Below are positions 33,125-43,037 of a stretch of 64,000 nt of DNA, in pieces; within the stretch, counting starts at the first letter, position 1; each line of letters starts with the position of its first letter. Origin of the DNA: Solanum dulcamara. Taxonomy: Eukaryota; Streptophyta; Magnoliopsida; Solanales; Solanaceae. The notes under the pieces are model-generated. The model did not search any database and was not told the DNA's origin. It worked only from the letters and a program-made list of their open reading frames with translations. The translations under genes were made by a program, and so were the position numbers. Location of the stretch: assembly GCF_947179165.1 (NCBI RefSeq), contig NC_077246.1, positions 66,566,921 through 66,630,920 of the forward strand, in the 5' to 3' direction.

Positions 33125-34672
33125 TTAGTCCATGCCAAGGATCACATCAAAATACACCATGTCCAACTCAACTAAGTCAGCAAAGGTATCCCTGTGATAG
33201 ATTGACATAGTGCAATCTCTATAGACTCTCTCGGCTAAGACAGAATCACCGACAGGAATATATATACTGAAAGGATCAAGAAGACATTCAGGAATTTTAT
33301 TAAATTTACTAGCCATGTAAGGAGTCACAAAAGATAGGGTGACACCCGGATCCATCAAAACATAACAGTCAAGAGAAGAAACTCGAATCATACCCGTCTC
33401 GACATTTGGAGAGTTCTCCTGATCTTGGCGACTACCCATGGCATATAGACAGTTTGTACCTTCACTCGTACCTAAAGTAGTGCCCCTCTGATTACCTCTA
33501 GCTAGCAGTGCGGTGGTAGAAAACTGGGCTCTGTGTCCCCATGTTAAACACTCCTTCTGAAAATGGTCCATTTGGCCACACTTATAACAACCAGCCCTCC
33601 CCGCTCTGCACTCTCCCAAGTGGAGCTTACCGCACTTGCCGCATGGTGGCTTATCTTTCAAACCTTGACCCACGCTAGCCTGGGATTGAGAACCTTGGGG
33701 TCCAAAATTGTGGCGACTCTGCCCATGCCGATCAAGCATGTTCTGCGGCATATGTGCACTTGCGGTGGACGAGGTATAGTTGGAAGGCCTCTTTTGAAAG
33801 AAGGACATGTTGCCCTTGTTCTGCTTCTGTTCATTCTCATGCCCAGCTGATCTTGCCTTCTTGCTCAGATGCTCCTCCTTATCCTTCCTTTTCTCGTCCT
33901 CCACCTGTTGAGCATACACCATTAATCTGGAAATATCTATGTCAGAGATCAACAATGCTACTTCACACTCTTTCTTCATATGTCTCCCTAATCCGGAGAC
34001 GAACTTTCTCATCTTTGACCTCATATTTGGGATCATTTCTGAAGCATACCTGGATGGCTGGATGAACTTCAGGCTATACTCTTTAACGGTCATACTTTTT
34101 TATTTCAGATTCACAAACTCCTCCACTTTTGCTTCCCTCAATTCTCGAGGAAAGAAGTGGTCAAGAAAGGTTCCCTCAAACTCACCCCACATAGCAGGTT
34201 TAGCATCCTCACCTCTACCTTGTTCCCATTAGTTATACCAGATGTTTGCCACATCCTTAAGCTGGTATGATACTAACTCAACCCCCCCAATCTCCGTAGC
34301 ATGCATAGCTTTCAGGATCTTCCACATCTCATCAATAAAATATAGGGGGTCTTTATCAACCTTAGACCCCGTGAATGCCGGTGGATTCATTCTTAGAAAG
34401 TCTCTAATTCTGGCGGCAGTAGATGCCTCTTGGGAACTAGAGCTAAGAGTTGGCGAACTCTGATTACCATTTTGGGCAGCCACTAATTGAGTGAGCATAG
34501 CAATCGCCTCTCGAAAATCTGCCTCCGAAGTTGGTACAGGCGGAGTAGCAGGCACTTGAGGTGCCTCCGCATACCTTGCAGGTCTGCCTTTAACCCTCGA
34601 TGGGCGTACCTCTGACTGTGGCATCTCTGCATTATCAGTGTTCCTTTGGCTGGCAGTACGTTTGGGAGGCAT
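33125..34672 (-). pseudogene. Gypsy gag and protease
   Basis: Starts at MPPKRTASQRN (ATG 34672-34670). Two in-frame stops (after WYN at 34229-34231 and after VNLK near 34103) break the capsid region. The frame 34093-33125 then carries YSLKFIQPSRYA, KMRKFVSGLG, two CCHC-like knuckles (CGKCGKLHLGEC and CYKCGQMDHFQKEC) and a retropepsin region with LMDPGVTLSFV, the Asp-Pro-Gly form usual in Tekay-type elements. It ends at VILGMD followed by a stop where the family continues WL. Confidence 0.88.
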
Positions 34673-34734
34673 TGTCTGCAACGTATAAACGCACGTATAG
34701 ATTGCCTTCAAAGTCAAAAGAGTCAAATGGCCCC

Positions 34735-35035
34735 AAACTCATATAGATTGCCTCGAAACTCATGTCGACCATGATCCTAGACTAAATTGGTCATTTCAGA
34801 GCTAATGGAACCGTCAGAATTCCATTCTGAGGTTGTTTTCCTAAAGTTATAATCAAAATCAACTTTTCAAGTTATAAAAGCTTTGAAATAAGGAAATGGG
34901 TCTAAACTCAAACAAACAAATAGGTGGCCGTGCTACTGGCGCCAGGAGGTCATAAATGACATGGGCTCGCTATAGGAATTCTCTAAACAACAAAACGGAA
35001 GTAGTATTAGGAAAATTACCTGAAGTGTCATTACA
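34735..35035 (-). mobile_element. Inner LTR (family X), right part
   Basis: Ends GTGTCATTACA at 35035, followed by the ATAAT duplication (35036-35040). It holds GGAACCGTCAGAATTCCATTCTGAGG, a stretch also recognisable in F2 LTRs, and one CTGGCGCCAG palindrome at about 34936. The left edge against the gag leader is uncertain; TATAGATTGCCT occurs on both sides (34697 and 34741). Confidence 0.65.
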
Positions 35036-35040
35036 ATAAT

Positions 35041-37047
35041 CGAGCATCAATCATATTCGTTGGCAATAACCTTAGCCTCAATCACACTCTCGTCAAAAAT
35101 GACCTCAGCATCACACTATCGTCAGTAATGATCTCGGCATCACACTCTCGCTGAAAATGACCTCGGCATCACATTTTCATCGGAAATGACCTCAGCATCA
35201 TACTCTTATCAAAAATAATCTCGATATCATATACTTGCCGAAAATGACCTTGGCATCACACACTCGCCGGAATGACCTTGGCATAACACACTCACCAGAA
35301 ATGACCTTGGCATCACACACTCACTGGAAATAACTTTGACATCACATCATGGTTGTCTCATCACAATGTTCAAGAACAAAATGCAATTAGCATGTTCGTA
35401 CAATAATGAAAATTTACAAATTGAAGAAGTTCACAATCACAATAAAACTATCAAAGCATTTCACTCACTACACATCAATAACAAGAATATAACATATCAC
35501 ACGGTTCACTCCCAAGAATTTGCAACATATGCCTTTTTATCCATTGATTAGGGTTAATTCGTGTGATTAATGAACCCATCACCTCATTCCCATTACTTCT
35601 CAACAAATACAAGAAAGGAAATTTAAGAATTCTACAAGATTTACGGAGCTTTTAGAAGTTCACTTGCCTTAAACAAAATACGATCAATCCAAACCTTGAG
35701 CCTTTCCCTTCTGAATAGTAGCCAAATCACCAAAATCTAATCAAATAATGATTCACAATAAAATTCTAGAACTAACAACACCAATTTCACAAAATTTAGA
35801 CAAAAGAGTCAAAACGACTCAAAAATCTGATTTTGAAAAGGAGTTCAAATTTGAAAATTTTTGCATGAAAATGTTATCATTTAGAATCCATTAATGAAAA
35901 TCATTCCAAAAATGGAGTTGTATTCAACTCATAATCACCATTTTAAAAAAAACTCAAGTTAATAAACCCTCCCCCTCCCCAAACTTTGGAGTTCAAAATC
36001 CATAATTAGATGTTTAAAATCAAAGGTAATGAGAGGGTAATGAATATTCAAGATCACAAACACTTACCCAACTGATTTCACTCAAAAATCCCCTTTGAAA
36101 TTGCCTTTATAGAGCTCTCAAAACTCAAAAATGGAGAAAAATGGACATTTTCCTATTTGAGAATATTTCACTATTCAGTCACAAAATGCTCATCGCGATC
36201 GTGACACCCAACCACGCGATCGCGATGAGTCACTTTGGTCAACTCATTAATTGACCATCACAATCATGAGTGGACTCCATGTGATCGCGTTGTATAGAAA
36301 AATTAAGTCCACGCGATCGCGACAAGGCCCACGCGACCGTGATGCACACAAGAAAGACTCTACGCGATCGCGTGAGATAGTCACATGATTGCGATGAACA
36401 ATATACTTTGCACCAGAAACTCAAGCATCAATAAACACACTAAGGCACCAAAACATCGAATGGACCCTCGAGATTCGTATATGTTACCCACTAATTTCGA
36501 TTTCTCAAACTCAATGGAATCGTTACGAATTCGAGGTCTCATTGACTCGAAATCCATTTAGTCACAACTAAACTAACTTAAGGCTCATAAACCAATTCAA
36601 GCTCAGAAAATTCAATCAGGACCTCACCTGGGCCTAAAATCACCTCTTGGATCCAGTGGAATCGCCATCCGTTTCGAGCTTCCAAACTCCGAATGTTGAC
36701 CAAAGTCAGCTCTTGGTCTAAATTTTCATAAACTCTCAACTTAACACCTCAATTCCACGATAAGACTGTAAAACTAAAACCAACTACTCTCCTACACCAA
36801 ATTTCGCTTTTTGAAGCTGATGGAAATGATAGAATTCCATTTTGAGATTCAAAATTTCGAAGACATCAAAAATCACTATTTCATAACTTAAGCCTTTTGA
36901 AACTGCAAACTTTCAAAAATCATAACTTTTCAAAGAATTTTCAAACCCAATGTTGTAAACTGATCAAATACGACTGAGAAAACTATCGAAAGAAGTAAAA
37001 TGGCTATTTTATAAAAATTTCCAAAAGTGACTTTTAGGACAATTACA
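35041..37047 (-). mobile_element. Outer solo LTR (family F2), right part
   Basis: Resumes the F2 sequence (compare 43690 onward) with the AATGACCTCGGCATCAC minisatellite (35085-35345) and ends GGACAATTACA at 37047, followed by ATTTT. GCGATCGC words are repeated at 36185-36420. On the minus strand a CTATAAAGGC TATA-like box lies at 36104-36113, downstream of those words in LTR sense. Confidence 0.88.
36185..36420. repeat. GCGATCGC palindromic word array in the F2 LTR
   Basis: At least four exact GCGATCGC words and several one-base variants (GCGATCGTG, GTGATCGCG, GCGACCGTG) within 235 bp of otherwise AT-rich LTR. Confidence 0.85.
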
Positions 37048-37307
37048 ATTTTATATATGAAATAGAGAAACCAAACAAAACCACATTTAATCGGATTCTT
37101 TTATTGATTTGATTTGACTTTTTAATTTGATACTACGATTTTGGATTTTGATTTGAACACCACCCTGCCTAGCCTCAAATTTATAGGATTACTCCTAGCT
37201 TGTAATACAAGGCAGTATAAAACAAAGATTTTTTGGCTATTAATTTCTTGAATTTGTTGTTGTATCATCTTCATGTCATTAATAACAAGTTTATATGATG
37301 GAGGAAG
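37048..37307. other. Short non-coding stretch between LTRs
   Basis: AT-rich with no frame or boundary recognised. Confidence 0.35.
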
Positions 37308-38490
37308 TGTACCAAACTGTCTCCGTTGTTATGAATAGGCCAATGGGGAAGGAATTTGGGTCAGAAAACTTCGGGTAGTAACTTTGAAAAATTTGAGCCT
37401 AAGCCAGACTTGAATGAATTCTGAGTCAGGCGGGGTCTGGGGTGACCTAGTGATAGGTGGAGGATTGAGTCGGTAATATGATTTAGTTAGCTGATATCCA
37501 AGACGATACAGAGCATTTATGGCTTCGCAAAATCGCATTCGAGGTGAGTAAAACTACCGAAATTGGACTTGACATGATAAGTATGATTTAAGATGCCATG
37601 GGATGGGAGTGTGTAGTAAAATGGAAGTTTAGAGCTCAAGTCCCGTGCTCAGTGTCTCCGCCTATCCCGCCAAAGCGAGATTATTTTCGCCAGAGCTGGG
37701 CCGCCAGAGTGGGAAGGTCCCACCAGAGCGAGACAATCGCGACTTAAGATAAAAAAAAATCCAGAAATTATTTTATTCTGCAAATCTCAAGACGCTAGGA
37801 GGCAACCCAGGGCGATTTTTATCATTTTTTCATGGATTCTCACGCTTAAGATAAGATTTCTACTTCCCAAACTCATAGTTCGATTCCTAAAATCCAAAAA
37901 CTTGGATGGGTGATCATTGGGGAGGATTTTGGACTAAAACTAATAGTGGAAAATAGTCCTATGGATTTTGGCCTAGGAGAGGAATTATGTTATAATTCAT
38001 GTGAATTAGGCTATTTTATTGATCGTTGTGTAGACTTGTTTTAGACTAAGAACTAACAGAAAGAAATCAGAAAGGGAAAGCTCTTGCATTTTAGAGTGGT
38101 TGAAGCTCGAATTTGAGGTAAGTGATGGTTTAGTTTCTCGTATGTATTTTATGTATTTATTAAATTGCTTCATTGTAGGCATGTGTGTACATGAATAAGG
38201 AAGTATGCTAACTAATATGTGGAGTATGCCATCGAATATATATGAAATAATCACTTAATGGCATGTTTTGTGATGAACTTGTTCTTGGTGACATAATGTT
38301 GAATACTGAATGTAATTGTGGATGTTTTGTATGTTTGGATTGGGTGTCACGTTTTGACAAAAGTTATTGGATCGGATGTCACGTTTCGACACATATTTAG
38401 ATCGGGTGTCACTAATGGTTAGTGATTTTCTGTTGGGAGTTGTACTCCCTTTTCTGACTTGTTAGTATTAGAGTTTTGGTACAATGACTT
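37308..38490 (+). mobile_element. Partial LTR (family F3)
   Basis: Homologous to the split LTR at 41610 (for example GGCCAATGGGGAAGGAATTT, GAGCCTA(A/G)GCCAGACTTG and the GATGGTTTA region). The start TGTACCAAACTGTC is diverged. The 3' third of the LTR is missing; beyond about 38490 a different repeat begins. It includes GATCGG(A/G)TGTCACG minisatellite units at 38335-38415 and CCGCC/GGCGG-like words at 37660-37740. Confidence 0.7.
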
Positions 38491-38504
38491 TCAGTTCCTA
38501 GGTT

Positions 38505-38903
38505 GTTTTCCTACATTATTTTTTTTCTTTATTTTATTTTTGTGTTGCATATAGAAAAACAAAATTTAATTCATTATGGTGTTATACGCACTATATCTTG
38601 TGCTAAACTAATTAAGGATTCATTAGACGGTTATACAAAATTAATGCTAATATTTCAAAATTATAGAAATATAATAATTATGGTGTTATATGAACTTTAG
38701 CTTGTGCTAACCCAATTAGTGGATTCTAAATTCTTAAAAATTAAAATCAAGAATTACATGGATATAATAAATGTTGAACGAAAGTGTAATGATTCAGTCC
38801 ACTAGTGATATTATCTATTCTAGGCCTAGATCGTCACAACTTTAAAATGTGTTAGTAGGCATGTAGGACTCTTATCCTAAGCTAGGATGTAACATATACC
38901 TCT
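38505..38903. repeat. Unclassified dispersed repeat, unit 1 (left part)
   Basis: Matches 40490-40865 closely (TTAAGGATTCATTAGACGGTT, ATAATAATTATGGTGTTATATG, GGCATGTAGGACTC). Continues after the Tat-like solo LTR at 40310-40390. The hydrophobic 65-80-aa frames in both units come from the repeat and have no domain. Confidence 0.75.
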
Positions 38904-40309
38904 TGTTGAGACCCAATTTTGACCTTCCACAACGCAAATTAGCTATCAAGTTTCTTTAAAATTTACAAGCATCTTTAAATAGATTTTATTTTTAACTAAA
39001 TAGAATGATATTTAGGTTAGTTTAATTATAGTTTGTATTTTAAAAAAAATGTTTTTTTTCTAAAAAAAAAAACCTCAAACTCCCACATCGAAAATTAGAA
39101 GGAAATTTGTAGTTTTTGAAGCCTATATAAAGGCTTATATTCTTATTAAGAAGAGAAGAGGTGGAAGATTATTTTTTTTGCCACCCCAAAGTTAGAATTT
39201 TTTTTAACTTGGCTAGGATTTTGGACTTTTGTCCCTAGCCTAAAAGTTATGAAAATTTCTAGCTTTCAATCTATATTTTTCTTCAAGGAAAATAGGATAT
39301 TGAAGTCAAAATTTAGGCTAAGAACAGTGTTCTTATAACGTCGAACCCACGATGGTTCGAGTCTAAATTTTTAATTTTTTATTTTATTTTTTTTGTAGAT
39401 TGGAGTTTCATCAAGCTCTTGGGTGGTGGTGAAGTTGCCTTCCGCTCATCGTCTTCAGTCTTGTTGCCCGGAAAGAGGTAAAATATTTCTCAGCTTTATT
39501 CTATTTAATTATTTCATGTTTTATATTTAGTTGATTCGTAGTCTTGTTTTTTTTAGTTAGTATGTATATAAGAATAATTAGATTAATGATATAAATTTGT
39601 TATAGTTAGCATGTGTTAGGATTAATTAGCTAGAATATGTTAGGATTATTTCATGAAAGCACTTAGTTTTATTCATTATTTTTCCAAGTAGTTTGACACT
39701 ATTATTATTATTATTATTATTATTATTGTTGTTGTTGTTGTTATTATTATTGTTCATGTATTATTTATTGTATTTATATTGATTCGGGTTGTAATAATTT
39801 AGTTACTTATGTCAGTTATGCTTTCTTAGATATTAATTTTAATTTGTTTTAACCTAATTAGATTCTCCTAAAGATAAACCAATTCATGTTAATTTTGCTC
39901 TTTAAATGATTTTCTACTTTTACTTAGTTATTTGATAAACTTTTTTTTTTTTTATATACATCTATATTATTTTCAATGTTTAAGTTTAATCATTTTTTCT
40001 AAAAAATAATTCTAAAGTCTTCATTTCATTTTAAATTCATATTTTTAAAAGTTAGTCAAATAATTTTTTAAATCGTCGGATAACCGCGCGTTAGCGGCCA
40101 CTTTGAATGCTTAACACCTTCTCAAAGTGGAAATAAGAACCTCGTACCTTTTTCTCTGAATTTTTAAGACTTAAATCTGTTAGGGTCTTTTAAATTAAGT
40201 TTTCTTAATTTCTTTAAAAAATTAAGTGGCGACTACTCTTTTACTAAAATTGATTTTTTCTTATAAAGATAAAATTAATTTTGCACTTTGTCCATTTTTC
40301 AATATAACA
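38904..40309 (+). mobile_element. Tat/Ogre-like solo LTR, CCTCT target duplication
   Basis: Starts TGTTGAGACCCAATTTTGACC and ends TTTCAATATAACA; CCTCT at 38899-38903 and 40310-40314. Contains the AAGTGGCGACT motif near its 3' end (about 40223-40236), common in Tat-lineage LTRs, and an ATTATT/GTTGTT microsatellite at 39700-39750. The second copy of the host repeat (40850-40875) provides the empty site. No genes. Confidence 0.88.
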
Positions 40310-40390
40310 CCTCTTTTATGAATTCAACGTCCTTGTTGAGATTTGCCCCATTTTTCGAGGATTTGCCAATTACAGTTAGAACATGATTTA
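40310..40390. repeat. Unclassified dispersed repeat, unit 1 (right part)
   Basis: TGTTGAGATTTGCCCCATTTTTCGAGGATT here matches 40884-40913 in unit 2. Confidence 0.7.
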
Positions 40391-40489
40391 TTAGACGGTT
40401 AGTAAATAATATATACTTCCTAAAATATTTATGTCTCAATGATTTTATCCGCTACATAATATTTTTTCCAAAGAAGGTTATATATGCTT

Positions 40490-40930
40490 TGCTACAATAT
40501 TTTTGTTCTTTATTTTATTTTTTCTGTTACATGTAGAAATACAAAATTTAATTTATTATGGTGTCGTATGCACTATATCATGTGTTAACCTAATTAAGGA
40601 TTCATTAGACGGTTTTACAAAATTAATGCTAATTTCGCAAAATTATAGAAATATAATAATTATGGTGTTATATGTGCTAACCCAATTAGTGGATTCTAAA
40701 TTCTTAAAAATAAAAATCAAGAATAACAGGGATATAATATGTTGAACGAAAGTGTAATGGTTCAGCCCACTAATATTATCTACCTTATACTTAGAGTATC
40801 ACGGCTTTAAAATGCATCACTAGGCATGTAGGACTCCTATCCTAAGCTAGAGTGTATCATACACCCTCTTTTATGAATCCAATGTTGAGATTTGCTGCAT
40901 TTTTCGTGGATTCGCCTAATTACAGTTGAA
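40490..40930. repeat. Unclassified dispersed repeat, unit 2
   Basis: Second copy in direct orientation, uninterrupted. A further diverged piece (GACCTAGACCCACGCAACTTTAAAATG) occurs at 41036-41062. A CTGACTTTGATACCAT stretch at 40968-40983 is complementary to an initiator-Met-type primer site and hints that the repeat is LTR-derived. Confidence 0.7.
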
Positions 40931-41609
40931 TTCTGACCCACCATCAACAAAGTTGACAAAAGAGTTCTGACTTTGATACCATATATATCTCTAACGGCTC
41001 TAGCGGCCCAATCCGATAGAGATGTTGTCCGCTCTAGACCTAGACCCACGCAACTTTAAAATGTGTCACTAAAGTATAAGGTGTGCTTACTTATATATCC
41101 AATATTTCTTCTTTGTATTTATGGACGTGGGACTCTTATCCAAATCTATGATCTAACAGAAAGCGCTATTTATGCAATATTTCCAGTAAACATAAAAACA
41201 CCATAGGAGAGATTTTAATATTTAAAAAGTTTGAGACTTTGAACAATTATAATGTCAAATGCGTAAGATTCTTTTTTCAATATACTGCCAAACTTTGCAA
41301 TAAATTAATCAATCCTACACCGTGAAAACTGAAAGAGAGTCTAAACATAAAAAGTTGTCAAATTCACACATAAAAACACCCATGTATCAGATGTTTATAT
41401 TAAGAAACCTAGAACGAAAGTTGGCATAATTTTAGATGATGGCTCACACAATAGGCAATCTCTCTTCTATTACTCTTGCTTCAACACAGAGATTAGTAGT
41501 TATAGGGATAGCATTAGCACTGGCATGGACAAGGTCCCCTCTCCAATTCTAATACAACATGTCTATAATTAATCTCAACATAAAATTTGCAAAAGAGATA
41601 TAGTATTTG
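40931..41609. other. Repeat-derived non-coding DNA
   Basis: Includes the third partial repeat copy and AT-rich sequence without a coding frame. 41606-41609 (TTTG) is the left target duplication of the F3 LTR. Confidence 0.4.
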
Positions 41610-42131
41610 TGTAACGATTTGTTCCTGTCGTTATGGATAAGCCAATGGGGAAGGAATTTAGGTCAGGAAACTTCTGAGTAGTAACTTGAAAATATTGAGC
41701 CTAGGCCAGACTTGGACGAAATCTGAGTCAGGTGAGTTCTGGGTAATCCGGTAATGGATGGGTGATCAAATTATGAGTTTGATCATTTGAGAATAGCCAA
41801 GACATTAAGGAGCTTGTATGGCTTTATGTAATCGAATTCGGGGTGAGTAGAACTCCCGTAATTGATCTTGTCTTGAAAGGGTTATTTTGGAACGTCAAGG
41901 ATTGAAGGTGTGTTGCGAAATGGGGGCTTGGGACTTAAAATCCGAGCTTCTATTTTTGTGCAACCTCCCACGATGGGATTATACCCGCTATGGCGGGATG
42001 GGGCCGCCATGGCAGCCATTCGCGAAATAAACTGGTAAAAGTTCCAAAAAAAGGGATTATTTCCCTAGTTTTATTTTTGAGAGCTAAGTGTCATGACCCG
42101 CCACTTGATCATGAAGAGGGGGGAAAGATCT

Positions 42132-42316
42132 AGAGTCTTGGAGAGGTTAATAGAAGGCTCTAGAATGTCTAAGAGAATTCTAGAAGAAGGTAGAAGAGCC
42201 TAGAGTCTTGGAGAGGTTAATAGAAGGCTCTAAAATGTCCTAGAGAATTCTAGAAGAAGGTAGAAGAACCTAGAGTCTTGGAGAGGTTAGTGGAAGACTC
42301 TAGATTCTTGTAGAAG
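42132..42316. repeat. 70-bp tandem repeat with TTCTAGAA motifs
   Basis: Units at 42132-42201 and 42202-42271 and a partial one from 42272. Each full unit contains AATTCTAGAAGAAGG, which includes TTCnnGAA and so resembles a plant heat-shock element. Confidence 0.85.
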
Positions 42317-42446
42317 CTTGTAGAGAAGTCTTGAAAGACTTGGAATTCTCTAGAGTGTGTGGAGAGTTCTAGAGTAGGGACTTCTTTGTAAATATGGAGG
42401 GACTTGTATAGCAATTTCTATTTACACTTGAGCCCCTTAGGAGTAG

Positions 42447-42454
42447 TATAAATA
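42447..42454 (+). promoter_or_regulatory. TATA box of the 586-bp LTR
   Basis: TATAAATA, about 130 bp downstream of the tandem repeats and about 220 bp before the LTR end, a normal position for LTR transcription start. Confidence 0.65.
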
Positions 42455-43037
42455 GAGTGGGCATTCATTTGTAGCAAATCATCAAGCAATCAAGTATTCT
42501 TCCAAGTAATACAAAAGCCTTCTTCATAAAAGCTCTCTTGTCTTTCTTACAATCTAGCGTTCCCTTAGCGATCTAGTCTTAAAGGCTTACTTGAGCTTGC
42601 AAGATCGTGAAAGATTCATGAGTAAGTTGTCAAGTGCCGCACGGAGATCTTAGTAGAAGTCTAAGTCCGTGACATAAGGGATGAACTAGGAAAGTTTCTT
42701 CTCAGTTTTCCAATAATCTCTTCGATAAAGGTAAGTAATACTTTCCTCTAATGTATAATTCGATTCTTAGTCAATAGTATCCGTACAAATTTATTTGGAG
42801 AAAAGTTTTTGGCCTGAATTAATGGTGGAAAAAGCCCTAGTTAAGTGATAGGATGATGAACTTGGCCAAGGGCTAGTACTTGTGTTTAATCCTGATAAAT
42901 TAGGCCATTGTCATTGATTCTTTGCATTAATTATTTGCTTTAGACTAAGAACAAGCCAAGAAACTCCGGAAGGGAAAAACTCAGGTTCTTTAAGGGCATT
43001 CAGGCTTGGTTTCAAGATAGATGATGGTTTATTTTTC

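Larger units (their letters stand above)
27398..34734 (-). mobile_element. Ty3/gypsy chromovirus (Tekay-like), 5' LTR missing, dead
   Basis: Minus-strand order is gag with zinc knuckles, protease, reverse transcriptase, RNase H, integrase, chromodomain, polypurine tract, 3' LTR. The 3' LTR is 27398-29820. No 5' LTR or primer site follows the gag start on the right; LTR X sequence appears within about 60-100 bp, so the 5' end was deleted or never integrated. The right boundary is uncertain by several tens of bases. Many stops and frameshifts. Confidence 0.85.
42089..42674 (+). mobile_element. 586-bp solo LTR with 70-bp tandem repeats, TAAG target duplication
   Basis: TGTCATGACCCGCC at the start and AAGTCCGTGACA at the end; TAAG at 42085-42088 and 42675-42678. 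It carries 70-bp tandem repeats followed by a TATA box (42447-42454) and a polyadenylation-like 3' part. It is a compact family distinct from the larger gypsy LTRs. The sequence on both sides rejoins as F3 LTR (compare 37760-38100). Confidence 0.85.
41610..43037 (+). mobile_element. F3 solo LTR, left part
   Basis: Starts TGTAACGATTTG. Interrupted by a 586-bp LTR (42089-42674) and by a complete gypsy element from 43038. Continues at 53308. CCCGCTATGGCGGGATGGGGCCGCCATGGC words lie at 41986-42018. With the right end at 55905 it is flanked by TTTG on both sides. Confidence 0.75.

Noticed and set aside
24678..35035. Reading 25313-35035 as one complete retrotransposon with two LTRs
   Set aside because: The right 300 bp is not repeated on the left, and the 27398-29820 segment is itself a full LTR of another family, so a nested model fits better.
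42132..42316. CRISPR-like spaced repeat
   Set aside because: The repeats are contiguous 70-bp tandem units without spacers, inside a plant LTR.
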